A DNA stretch of 56,346 nt. Origin: MGBC163016 sp964649145. GTDB taxonomy: Bacteria; Actinomycetota; Coriobacteriia; Coriobacteriales; Eggerthellaceae. The translations under genes were made by a program, and so were the position numbers. The first letter of the stretch is position 1; each line of letters starts with the position of its first letter. A model generated the notes under the pieces. It did no database searches and was not told the DNA's origin. It was given only the letters and a program-made list of their open reading frames with translations. Location of the stretch: assembly GCA_964649145.1 (NCBI GenBank), contig CAZYOQ010000008.1:1-56346 (forward strand), in the 5' to 3' direction. Positions 42,958-50,458 of the stretch are shown in pieces.

Positions 42958-43303
42958 TCCATACTGAATCCTTGATGAAGCGCTACAGGCTTGTTCTGTG
43001 CTCAGTCTCTTAAGAAGCCTTCGGTCCACAGACTAACGTCTTGCTTCCGAGACGGTTCAAGCTTAACTACAGACATACCGTCTACGTTCTGCAGGGCATT
43101 CCCCTAAAGATGACGTCGTGCCTGAACCGGGGAACATTCAGGGTTGACGGATGGCGCTTACTAAGCAGCCATGGCGTATGCCGGAGCATACTGAGTTTTA
43201 GTAGTTTTGCCAATTAAATTTAGCAATACCCCTGTTTAACGTGGAGAGGAGACCACGACCTGCTCCTCATCTCAAACCCACCATGTCGAAACCAGTCGCC
43301 CCC
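42929..43303 (-). ncRNA. ssrA: Transfer-messenger RNA (tmRNA)
   Basis: Rescues ribosomes stalled on broken mRNA. Read on the minus strand it opens GGGGGCGACTGGTTTCGAC and closes CGCCTCCACCA, the tRNA-like ends pairing GGGGGCG with CGCCTCC with one G-U. The message part starts with GGC at 43211 and encodes GKTTKTQYAPAYAMAA, then the stops TAG and TAA (43158-43163). An Ala-rich AMAA end is usual for protease tags. Length 375 nt. SmpB is 0.5 kb away. A TAAAAT -10 box lies about 17 bases upstream. Confidence 0.95.
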
Positions 43304-43386
43304 ACATAGCAGAATGCAGATTTTATCAGAAATCGCAACTTAATGCTGGCAAAGGCGCAAAAAGCCAAGTTCAGCCCCGTGAGGAC

Positions 43387-43806
43387 TTACTTTTTCTTCA
43401 AGCTGTTGAAGCCTTCCGAGATATCGCTGAATGTTTCTTTGAGTTCAGCAGCCATTCCGGCGCCCTCTCGATAGATTGCGTTCACATCATCGGTAAGATC
43501 TTGAACCTCGTCATAGGTAAGCAAAGCCTCACTGCCGTCGCTGGCGCCGTTGCTGGCGGTACCTGTGCTGCCGCCTCCACTAGCGCTACCATCAACAGAG
43601 CCCTCATCGTCGTCTACGTAATAGCAGTAGTTTTCTTCTCCATCTTCATCTGTGAAAACAAAGCCAATCTCATTGTCGTCCTCGTCGTAAAGGTAGGCAT
43701 CAATCGCGTCCTCGTCAATCTCAATCTCGACGACTTCGTCTTCTTCTATCTCGATTTCAATCTGGTCTGATTCATCGATGTTTTCAAGCTTGTCCTCTAC
43801 GCTCAC
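43387..43806 (-). CDS. Highly acidic protein of unknown function between smpB and ssrA
   Basis: A 139-residue protein I do not recognise. Residues 1-75 are dominated by Asp and Glu (runs such as IEIEIEEDEVVEIEIDED), 76-95 are Gly/Ser/Ala-rich and the rest is helical, ending in LKKK. The start is GTG at 43806, with a perfect AGGAGG five bases upstream, so it is really translated. It sits 21 bp after smpB and 84 bp before ssrA on the same strand. The position suggests a link to ribosome rescue, but nothing in the sequence proves it. Confidence 0.7.
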   Translation of the reverse strand: MSVEDKLENIDESDQIEIEIEEDEVVEIEIDEDAIDAYLYDEDDNEIGFVFTDEDGEENYCYYVDDDEGSVDGSASGGGSTGTASNGASDGSEALLTYDEVQDLTDDVNAIYREGAGMAAELKETFSDISEGFNSLKKK

Positions 43807-43827
43807 AATAGCCTCCTAAGCCAATCC

Positions 43828-44289
43828 CTACCTTGTTTTTATAGCGCGCTCGATGTCGCGTTTAACGTCGCGTTCCTTCATACTGTTGCGTTTATCATAA
43901 AGCTTCTTACCGCGAGCTAGCGCAATGTCTACTTTGACTAAGCCTTTATTGTTGAAGCGAATCTTTAGCGGCACTAGCGCCAAGCCCTTTTCCTGCGTCT
44001 TTTGGGCAAGATATCGAATTTGCTTCTTGTGCAGAAGAAGCTTTCGCTTGCGATCCGGGTCGGCGTTGAAAATATTCCCGTTGGAATATGGAGAAATATG
44101 CAAGTTTAAAAGCCAGGCCTGCCCATCGCGTATAAGCGCAAAAGTGTCTGTAAGCTGGCAGTTGTTCTCACGAAGCGACCTCACCTCTGTGCCAGTAAGC
44201 TCTATTCCAGCCTCGAAAGTCTCAAGCACCTCGTAATCATGCAGAGCCTTTCGGTTAGATGCTATTTTTCTCTCTTTCGATTCCGCCAT
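43828..44289 (-). CDS. smpB: SsrA-binding protein SmpB
   Basis: Binds tmRNA and brings it to stalled ribosomes, acting as an anticodon-stem mimic. The 153-residue beta-barrel protein has the core FEAGIELTGTEVRSLRENNC, SPYSNGNIFNADPDRKRKLLLHK and the basic C-terminal tail KLYDKRNSMKERDVKRDIERAI needed for activity. AAGGA precedes the ATG at 44289. ssrA lies downstream on the same strand, beyond the acidic gene. Confidence 0.96.
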   Translation of the reverse strand: MAESKERKIASNRKALHDYEVLETFEAGIELTGTEVRSLRENNCQLTDTFALIRDGQAWLLNLHISPYSNGNIFNADPDRKRKLLLHKKQIRYLAQKTQEKGLALVPLKIRFNNKGLVKVDIALARGKKLYDKRNSMKERDVKRDIERAIKTR

Positions 44290-44376
44290 TTATAGTCCTT
44301 GTGCAGTGTCTTTCAAATATCTACATCCTAGCCCAAAGAAAAGAGGGCTCTTAATGCTAAATAGGCTTGCCGCCGG

Positions 44377-44417
44377 CTTATTTCCCACCAGCTTATTTCC
44401 CACCAGCTTCTTTCCCA
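44377..44417. repeat. 15-bp tandem repeat across the M42 peptidase stop codon
   Basis: CTTATTTCCCACCAG occurs at 44377-44391 and 44392-44406, with a partial third copy to 44417. On the minus strand the unit is AGGK plus a TAA stop: the gene ends EAGGK-stop, and the trailing sequence reads AGGK-stop, then AGGK again. The unit is a whole number of codons. Confidence 0.85.
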
Positions 44418-45517
44418 TCGCACTTGCAAACATTCCCAGGAACAAAGTCTGCAACGTCTTGTAAATCGATGGCAAAACGCGTAATTAGCTTAATGGTATC
44501 CATTACATCGTTTAGGTTTATCGTCTCGGTTGGTGTGTGCATATAGCGAAGCGGAATAGATACAAGCCCTGTTGGGATGCCATCGCGAGACACCTGAATT
44601 GAACGGGCATCTGTGCCAGTAACGCTTGGCTCGGCCTCTATCTGGTAGTTTATACCTTCATCTTCTGCCGCCTTCACAAGACGTTCGAAAACAACGGCGT
44701 TGATGTTTGGCCCGCGTGCGATTACAGGACCCTTTCCGCATTGAATGTCGCCATACTTGGTCTTGTCGATTCCAGGATAGTCGGTTGCATGTGTGACATC
44801 GAATGCAAGCGCTACATCAGGGTTTACAGAATGAGCGCTGGTAATAGCGCCGCGAGTTCCTATCTCCTCTTGCACGGTTATAGCAGCAACATATCGAGAT
44901 TTGAACTTGGGGTTTTCGAAAAGGTTCTCAAAGACCTTGCATGCGATATACACCCCCACCTTATCATCGAAGGCGCGCGATACAGCCATGTTCTCACCTA
45001 AGAGTTCAAAGCCTTGAGCCATGGTAATTGAGTCGCCAACATGCACGAGACTCTTCACCTTTTCGCCCGACATGCCTAAGTCGATCACGAGGTTGTCGAT
45101 TGGTGTCACTTTCTTACGCTCGTCAGGCTCTATCAAGTGTATTGGCTTTCTTCCCACCACGCCTCGAAGGTCTCCTGCCTTTGCGTGCACATCAACCCGC
45201 ATACCAGGCAAGATAGCAGCATCTACGCCGCCAATCGGGGATATTGACAAGAACCCATCATCTGAAATATATGTGACCATGAGGCCTATTTCATCCATGT
45301 GAGCCGCAAGCATAAAAGTGTGAACGGCGTGACTTGAGGTGGCGTTTGTTCTACTTCCATCGTATGTGGCATGGACAGAGCCCATCGTGTCTGTTGTGAT
45401 CTCGTCTGCCATAGAGGAAAGATTTTCACGAACGACTTGCGCCACTTGCGTCTCACATCCCGTTGGCGAAGGAGTCTCAACTATCTTTTTCAGGAATGCG
45501 ATGTCTTTTTTCTTCAT
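44393..45517 (-). CDS. M42-family metallopeptidase
   Basis: Dinuclear-metal aminopeptidase of the glutamyl aminopeptidase/FrvX group that trims short peptides in the cytoplasm. Metal and catalytic residues lie in AAHMDEIG, RAFDDKVGVYIA, VQEEIGTRGA, FDVTHATDYPG and RYMHTPTE. Length, 374 residues, is normal. GAGGAG is five bases before the ATG at 45517. The C terminus ends CKCDGKEAGGK; its last five codons are part of a tandem repeat that runs past the stop. It lies 97 bp upstream of smpB. Confidence 0.93.
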   Translation of the reverse strand: MKKKDIAFLKKIVETPSPTGCETQVAQVVRENLSSMADEITTDTMGSVHATYDGSRTNATSSHAVHTFMLAAHMDEIGLMVTYISDDGFLSISPIGGVDAAILPGMRVDVHAKAGDLRGVVGRKPIHLIEPDERKKVTPIDNLVIDLGMSGEKVKSLVHVGDSITMAQGFELLGENMAVSRAFDDKVGVYIACKVFENLFENPKFKSRYVAAITVQEEIGTRGAITSAHSVNPDVALAFDVTHATDYPGIDKTKYGDIQCGKGPVIARGPNINAVVFERLVKAAEDEGINYQIEAEPSVTGTDARSIQVSRDGIPTGLVSIPLRYMHTPTETINLNDVMDTIKLITRFAIDLQDVADFVPGNVCKCDGKEAGGK

Positions 45518-45590
45518 ATGCTCTCCTCTTCTATATATATGCTGCGTTAACTTAGATATTGCATGAGCTTTTTGTTTGGATGCGCCTAAC

Positions 45591-45700
45591 TTACCTCACG
45601 CGGCAATTAATCTCACATAGCAATTTACCTCACACGGAAATTTACCTCACATGGCTAACAGGTCGCAGATCACTTACCCCACGCGCAATATTTACCTCAT
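45591..45700. repeat. 17-bp tandem repeat array
   Basis: Cores TTACCTCAC (or close variants) start at 45591, 45608, 45625 and 45642, exactly 17 bp apart, then more loosely at 45674 and 45692. The consensus is TTACCTCACRYGGCAAT. The last copy overlaps the stop codon of the orphan gene at 45697. The array is the upstream region of the M42 gene, so it might be an operator cluster, or another product of stop-linked repeat expansion. Confidence 0.75.
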
Positions 45701-45987
45701 AGGATTCCACGCTTGGTAGACCTTTTCCGCATTTGCTTTGCAGGCTCGCGAAAATCAAGTTCCATCTGTCTGTCGGCTTGCTTGTCTTGCTTGCTAGTGT
45801 GCTTGTGTTCAATACTTTCTATGGTCCAAGAAAGAGCCTCATTGCCGAAAATCTCTAGCATCTTCATGCGAGCGTCCGATGCGTTTGCTTTCGAACCTAG
45901 ACGGGAGTCGCTATCGAATTCGAAGAGCCCCTTCGCACGCGCTTTTGATGCGTTTGGCGAACGATAATGTGCGACGAAGGTTCGCAT
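45697..45987 (-). CDS. Small basic protein of unknown function
   Basis: A 96-residue protein I do not recognise. The N-terminal two thirds (MRTFVAHYRSPNASKARAKG, then ARMKMLEIFGNEALSWTIES) may fold; the C-terminal third is rich in Lys, Arg and Gln and probably disordered. AAAGG precedes the ATG at 45987 at a good distance. It lies alone between pyrE (divergent) and the M42 peptidase, and its stop codon lies in a 17-bp repeat array. Confidence 0.6.
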   Translation of the reverse strand: MRTFVAHYRSPNASKARAKGLFEFDSDSRLGSKANASDARMKMLEIFGNEALSWTIESIEHKHTSKQDKQADRQMELDFREPAKQMRKRSTKRGIL

Positions 45988-46103
45988 TAAACAAGCCTTT
46001 CTAAACCACAGATTTCAGACATGCATATTAAACCATTGCCAGCATAGAAGATGTAGCGCGAATATAATGTTTGTGCAATTGAAATCTGACCAAGGGGTGC
46101 ACA

Positions 46104-46766
46104 GTGGACAAGTATCAAAAACAGTTCGTCGATTTCATGATCGAAAGCAATGTCCTAAAGTTTGGGGAATTCACACTCAAAAGCGGGCGTAAATCGCCGT
46201 TCTTCATGAATGCAGGAGCCTATGTAACCGGAGATCAACTGCACAGACTTGGCCTTTTCTACGCACAGGCAATTGAGGCTAAATTTGGCTTAGATTTCGA
46301 TATAGTATTTGGCCCTGCATATAAGGGGATACCGCTTTCAGTGGTTACTTCAATGGCATTATCTGAGCTTTACGGAAAGACCGCGAAATACTGTTCCAAT
46401 CGCAAAGAAGTCAAAGATCACGGCGACACTGGCATTTTGCTTGGAAGCGACCTTCATGACGGGGATCGCGTGATCATGGTTGAAGACGTGACCACTTCGG
46501 GCAAGTCTATCGAGGAAACCTACCCTATTCTCAAGGCTGCCGCCAACGTTGAAGTTGTAGGCCTTATGGTCTCCCTTAACCGCGAAGAGGTAGGCAAAGG
46601 TGGCGAAAAGTGCGCCCTTGATGAGGTTAGCGAGCTTTACGGCTTCCCAACTGCGTCCATTGTGTCTATGAGCGACGTTGTTAAATACCTTAAAAGCGAG
46701 GGCAAGCTAGACGAGGAAAAGCTTGTGCGCATTGCGGCATATTACGAACAGTATGGGGCAAGATAA
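46104..46766 (+). CDS. pyrE: Orotate phosphoribosyltransferase
   Basis: Adds phosphoribosyl pyrophosphate to orotate to form OMP in pyrimidine synthesis. It has the start LKFGEFTLKSGRKSPFFMNAG, the YKGIPLSVVTSMAL stretch and the PRPP-binding motif VIMVEDVTTSGKSIEE. Length 220 is normal. GTG at 46104 is preceded by AAGGGG six bases upstream. No other pyrimidine genes adjoin, and no PyrR attenuator was recognised in the upstream 115 bp. Confidence 0.95.
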   Translation: MDKYQKQFVDFMIESNVLKFGEFTLKSGRKSPFFMNAGAYVTGDQLHRLGLFYAQAIEAKFGLDFDIVFGPAYKGIPLSVVTSMALSELYGKTAKYCSNRKEVKDHGDTGILLGSDLHDGDRVIMVEDVTTSGKSIEETYPILKAAANVEVVGLMVSLNREEVGKGGEKCALDEVSELYGFPTASIVSMSDVVKYLKSEGKLDEEKLVRIAAYYEQYGAR

Positions 46767-46890
46767 GAGCAAGACTGCCAATACATACCCATGTCAAACA
46801 GCAGATGCCTGGGCATCACTTGCCTATACAACGCAACCTTCAAAAACAGCTAGCGTAATTCTTACCCGCCCTCAATTTGCTACCACATGC

Positions 46891-47784
46891 TCATTTCGCT
46901 TTGGAAGTAGCTAGAAGTTCCGGTACCTGCTTTGACACAATGCCTATCAATACGAGCGCAGTGCCAAATAGCGCAAAAGCGCTCGGCTGATCTTGCACGA
47001 AGCCCCATGCGGCCAAAATTCCCACAGGAAGCTCGCTTGAGGCCATAATGGAAACGCTGCCTGCTGAAAGATTAGGGCTTGCGAAATTGATCAAGGCCGT
47101 TGGCAGCAAGATTCCCATTATTGAAAGAGCTATAGCAAAAGGCCATATCGCAGGATTTGTAGCTGCCAAAACATAGGCGCCCGGATTTGTGAGAGAAGTA
47201 AGCACAAGCCCGCCTATGCTAAGCATCAATGTGCGTAGAATCACTGGCTCTTCAGTGCCAACCATACCCGAGAAGTTTAGGTACAGCGCCCAAAATATCG
47301 CAGACCCTACGCCAAATAACAGCCCTAGCGGGTCAAGCGTTGAAAGCGACCCATCAAAGATTCCCGCTGCAAAAAATGTCCCGATGAATACTATACAAGC
47401 AGAAATAACGCTAGATACACTTGGTAGCTTTCGATGCAGCGCGCAGTCAATAAGTATTCCCACCCAAACATACTGAAAAAGCAAAGTCAGCGCTACAGCC
47501 GATGGAAGACGCGATACCGCTGTGTAATAGCAGATAGATGTGGCACCCGTAAACAAGCCTAAAACCGCAACCTTCAAAAGTCCTTTCGGGCTTTTAGGGC
47601 GCTTCTTGAAAAGCAAGGTTCCAAGAACACAGACGCTCGCCGCAAGCAAATATTGCATTGGCAAGAAAGTGTTCGGATAGACGTCTTGCATTGTCGCTAT
47701 TTTTATAATGGGCACAATAAAGCCATAGCTTGCGCCAGCTATAAAAACCAAGGCAGAATATAGGAGCTTTTTGTTCACGTGCAA
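46891..47784 (-). CDS. EamA/DMT-family transporter
   Basis: Ten hydrophobic segments in two repeats, typical of drug/metabolite transporters of the EamA type (residues 15-140 and 155-285). The first half contains GASYGFIVPIIKIA and the second GSAIFWALYLNFSG. Substrate is unknown; amino acids or other metabolites are usual. The start is TTG at 47784 or GTG two codons later (47778); neither has a strong SD. It converges with pyrE and is followed in the other direction by cydB. Confidence 0.85.
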   Translation of the reverse strand: MHVNKKLLYSALVFIAGASYGFIVPIIKIATMQDVYPNTFLPMQYLLAASVCVLGTLLFKKRPKSPKGLLKVAVLGLFTGATSICYYTAVSRLPSAVALTLLFQYVWVGILIDCALHRKLPSVSSVISACIVFIGTFFAAGIFDGSLSTLDPLGLLFGVGSAIFWALYLNFSGMVGTEEPVILRTLMLSIGGLVLTSLTNPGAYVLAATNPAIWPFAIALSIMGILLPTALINFASPNLSAGSVSIMASSELPVGILAAWGFVQDQPSAFALFGTALVLIGIVSKQVPELLATSKAK

Positions 47785-47826
47785 TTGACTAGACAGTAAA
47801 TCTTCCCTAAATAGTGCAATATCTAC

Positions 47827-48837
47827 TTAAGCAGCCACTCTTCCTCGGAAAGTGCGATAGATGATGATGTGATAGATCAAGACTAGCGGCAAGCCAATGC
47901 AAAGAATTACCGTCATGCAGAATAAGGTAAGTTCGCTAGACCCTGCAGACGCGATTGTAATGGCATCACCTAGTGTAGCATTCACCAAATTCGGGAACAT
48001 TGTAGTCGCAAGCAGCCCAACAAGGAAAAGAGCGCCTGCACTTTGAGAGATAAAACAAACAAGGTCGCCCGATTCCTTCTTGGAGAATATTCCTGCAAGA
48101 AATACTGCCACAACGAAAAGAACCGCAAATAGCCAACGCGCCACAGTCAAAGACCCAATAGGAGCACTTGCTCCAGATAATCCTGCAAAAACCATAATCG
48201 TCAAGATCACGAACAAAACCAAAGAGCATATTTGCATGATGAGCCTAATGCCGCGGGTTCGCTCGCGAATGTCAGAGCCTATTGGCGCCTTCAAAGAAAT
48301 CCAGCAAGCACCAGCAGCAATAAACATCACAAGCCCTAGAAGCCCACAAATCAAAGTAAATGGCGTGATAAGCCCCAAAAGCGGGATGCCGATATAATTA
48401 CCAGAAGCATCCATCGGAATTCCTGCAACCACATTTCCAACAGCAACACCGAACAAAAGCGCCGGAAGCAAAGACCCAAGGAAGAAGCATACATCCCAGA
48501 CTTTTCGCCATTTGTTGTCGGCCGCCCAGAACTCGAAGGATACCGCGCGCACGATAAGCGCGAAAAGCACTAGCATGATCGCAAGGTAGAAACCGCTAAA
48601 GGTTGTTGCATAGGCATCTGGAAATGCTGCAAAAAGCGCACCTCCAGCGGTAAGGAGCCATACCTCGTTGCCGTCCCAAACAGGGCCTATTGCATGCCTC
48701 ACTATTGCTTTGTCTTCATCGCTTTTAGCGATAAAGGGGTAAAGAATTCCAGCCCCAAGATCGAAGCCATCTAAAATGAAATACCCGGCGATTAGGACGA
48801 ATATCAAAAAGAACCAAAGGATTGAAAGCACGCTCAT
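47827..48837 (-). CDS. cydB: Cytochrome bd ubiquinol oxidase subunit II
   Basis: Second membrane subunit of the bd-type terminal oxidase used at low oxygen. The opening segment FILDGFDLGAGILYPF, the stretch GPVWDGNEVWLLTAGGALFAAFP and several further helices are diagnostic. The 336-residue length is usual for Gram-positive members. It starts 2 bp after the cydA stop, with GGAG close before its ATG. Confidence 0.95.
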   Translation of the reverse strand: MSVLSILWFFLIFVLIAGYFILDGFDLGAGILYPFIAKSDEDKAIVRHAIGPVWDGNEVWLLTAGGALFAAFPDAYATTFSGFYLAIMLVLFALIVRAVSFEFWAADNKWRKVWDVCFFLGSLLPALLFGVAVGNVVAGIPMDASGNYIGIPLLGLITPFTLICGLLGLVMFIAAGACWISLKAPIGSDIRERTRGIRLIMQICSLVLFVILTIMVFAGLSGASAPIGSLTVARWLFAVLFVVAVFLAGIFSKKESGDLVCFISQSAGALFLVGLLATTMFPNLVNATLGDAITIASAGSSELTLFCMTVILCIGLPLVLIYHIIIYRTFRGRVAA

Positions 48838-48839
48838 CT

Positions 48840-50360
48840 CTACTCCCCTTCCTTTCCGTTTTCTGCCACCTCACTAGCGTCGTCTTGCGCCGCCACATCT
48901 ACATCTTCTGCGTCATCGTACGCCACCGCGGTTTCGGCTGCGAGCACAGCGCTAGCTTCTGCAGACCTAGCTTCTGATCCAGCCACCTCTTCAACTGGTC
49001 CTTTGCTCACGAAATGACTGATAACCCTCGCCCATCCAACGAACAAAAGCAGGTAGACCACAACAAACAAGACTAAAGTGATTAGAATCTCGAAAGACTG
49101 AACAGAGGCGCTTACTCCGTTTTCGGTAAGCATGTAAACGCCATCAGGACCTGTGGTAGACGGATAGACAACGTATGGCTGCCTTCCTACTTCTGCTGTA
49201 AGCCAACCAGTTTGAATAGCTATAAAAGGGAAAATTGGCGAGATGATCATTACCCACTGAAGGAACTTCGAGTTTGCAAGGCCTCTGCCCTCCTGCACAA
49301 TCTTCTTGCGGCCAAATATAAGCGCCAGAAGAAGCACGACACATATAATGCCAAACATGATCACCATTAAATGGTATGTCTGGAAGACGAAATTCACCGG
49401 CATCTCGTCCACGTTAATGTCTGAGTATTTCTCCATTGCAGCAATATCGAAAAGTCCAGGATATTCGGTATCCCATGTGCCAGTAGCCAAAAAGCTGGTG
49501 CCTCCAGGAATACTTAGAGTGCTAGCTTCCTGAGCCTGCTCATCAACAAACCCGCCAACAGCAAGACCTGGAACTTCAGATTCATACATGCCTTCCATCA
49601 TTGCCATCTTGGAAGGTTGTTCCTCCCATACCTCAACAGCCGATGAATGCGCGGCAACAAGCAAGAAAACAACTCCAACTATGCCAACGACACAGCCAAT
49701 CTTCATCATGGCGGCAGCTTGATTGGTGTACTTCTTCTTGTGCATATACCATGCCGCAACTGCGATAACAATAAAGGCACCCATAACAACTAGGCTAAGC
49801 ACCGTATGGAAATACCTAGGAAGCGTAGATGGGTTAAACGCAGCGGCAAAGAAATCGGTTATAACTGCCTTGCTGCCATCGGCAGAAAGCTCGGCTCCTG
49901 CAGGGGTTTGCATCCAGCTGTTTGCGATCAATATCCAAAGGGCACTAAGCGCAGAACCGAAGAAAACAAGCCACGAACTAACCATGTATAAAACCGGCTT
50001 AATCTTCTTGCGCCCAAAAAGAAGCATTCCAAGGAATATTGATTCCAAGAAGAATGCGAACAGAGCCTCAGCGGCAAGCGGGGCGCCGAAGATATCGCCG
50101 ACGAATCTTGCATAGTTTGCCCAATTCGTTCCAAACGAGAACTCCATCGTTATGCCCGTAGCAACGCCGACGGCAAAAGTGCCAGTAAAGATTTTCACCC
50201 ACATATGAGCAAGCGCTTCATCGGATGGCGATTTAGAGCGGAACGCCTTTGTCACAAAAATTGCCATCAATAAGCCGATGCCAATGCTTAACGGGACAAA
50301 GATGAAGTGATAGCCCGCAGTTAGCGCGAATTGCATGCGCGCGAGCAATGCCTGATCCAC
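48840..50360 (-). CDS. cydA: Cytochrome bd ubiquinol oxidase subunit I
   Basis: Haem-bearing subunit that oxidises quinol and reduces oxygen to water. Haem ligands visible include His18 (AGYHFIFVP) and the His of RYFHTVLS, and the quinol-side EEQPSKMAMMEG. The catalytic fold ends near residue 450; a 55-residue Ala/Asp/Glu tail follows that I have not seen as typical. The start is GTG at 50360 with AAAGGAG five bases before. It is divergent from cydD, and the intergenic region holds two palindromes. Confidence 0.95.
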   Translation of the reverse strand: MDQALLARMQFALTAGYHFIFVPLSIGIGLLMAIFVTKAFRSKSPSDEALAHMWVKIFTGTFAVGVATGITMEFSFGTNWANYARFVGDIFGAPLAAEALFAFFLESIFLGMLLFGRKKIKPVLYMVSSWLVFFGSALSALWILIANSWMQTPAGAELSADGSKAVITDFFAAAFNPSTLPRYFHTVLSLVVMGAFIVIAVAAWYMHKKKYTNQAAAMMKIGCVVGIVGVVFLLVAAHSSAVEVWEEQPSKMAMMEGMYESEVPGLAVGGFVDEQAQEASTLSIPGGTSFLATGTWDTEYPGLFDIAAMEKYSDINVDEMPVNFVFQTYHLMVIMFGIICVVLLLALIFGRKKIVQEGRGLANSKFLQWVMIISPIFPFIAIQTGWLTAEVGRQPYVVYPSTTGPDGVYMLTENGVSASVQSFEILITLVLFVVVYLLLFVGWARVISHFVSKGPVEEVAGSEARSAEASAVLAAETAVAYDDAEDVDVAAQDDASEVAENGKEGE

Positions 50361-50378
50361 AATGACTCCTTTGCATAC

Positions 50379-50431
50379 AGTAATTTCCGATTACTTAAAG
50401 TAATATGCTAAAAGATTATAAACTTTTAGCA
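50379..50431. promoter_or_regulatory. Two palindromes between cydAB and cydDC
   Basis: AGTAAT-TTCCG-ATTACT lies at 50379-50395 and TGCTAAAAG-ATTATAAA-CTTTTAGCA at 50406-50431. Both are perfect and lie in the divergent control region, so they are candidate operators. They do not match the Rex consensus I know. The second would fall upstream of cydD if that gene starts at 50459. Confidence 0.5.
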
Positions 50432-50458
50432 ACACTTGGTTGTTTTCGCACGAGTAAC

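Noticed and set aside
42776..42967. 63-codon frame on the plus strand into tmRNA
   Set aside because: It crosses the tmRNA 3' end and the attachment repeat and has no family match.
45591..45700. CRISPR array from 17-bp repeats
   Set aside because: The units abut with no unique spacers, and there are no cas genes in the window.
50361..50458. Rex operator in the cyd region
   Set aside because: Neither palindrome fits the TTGTGA-N-TCACAA type of site.
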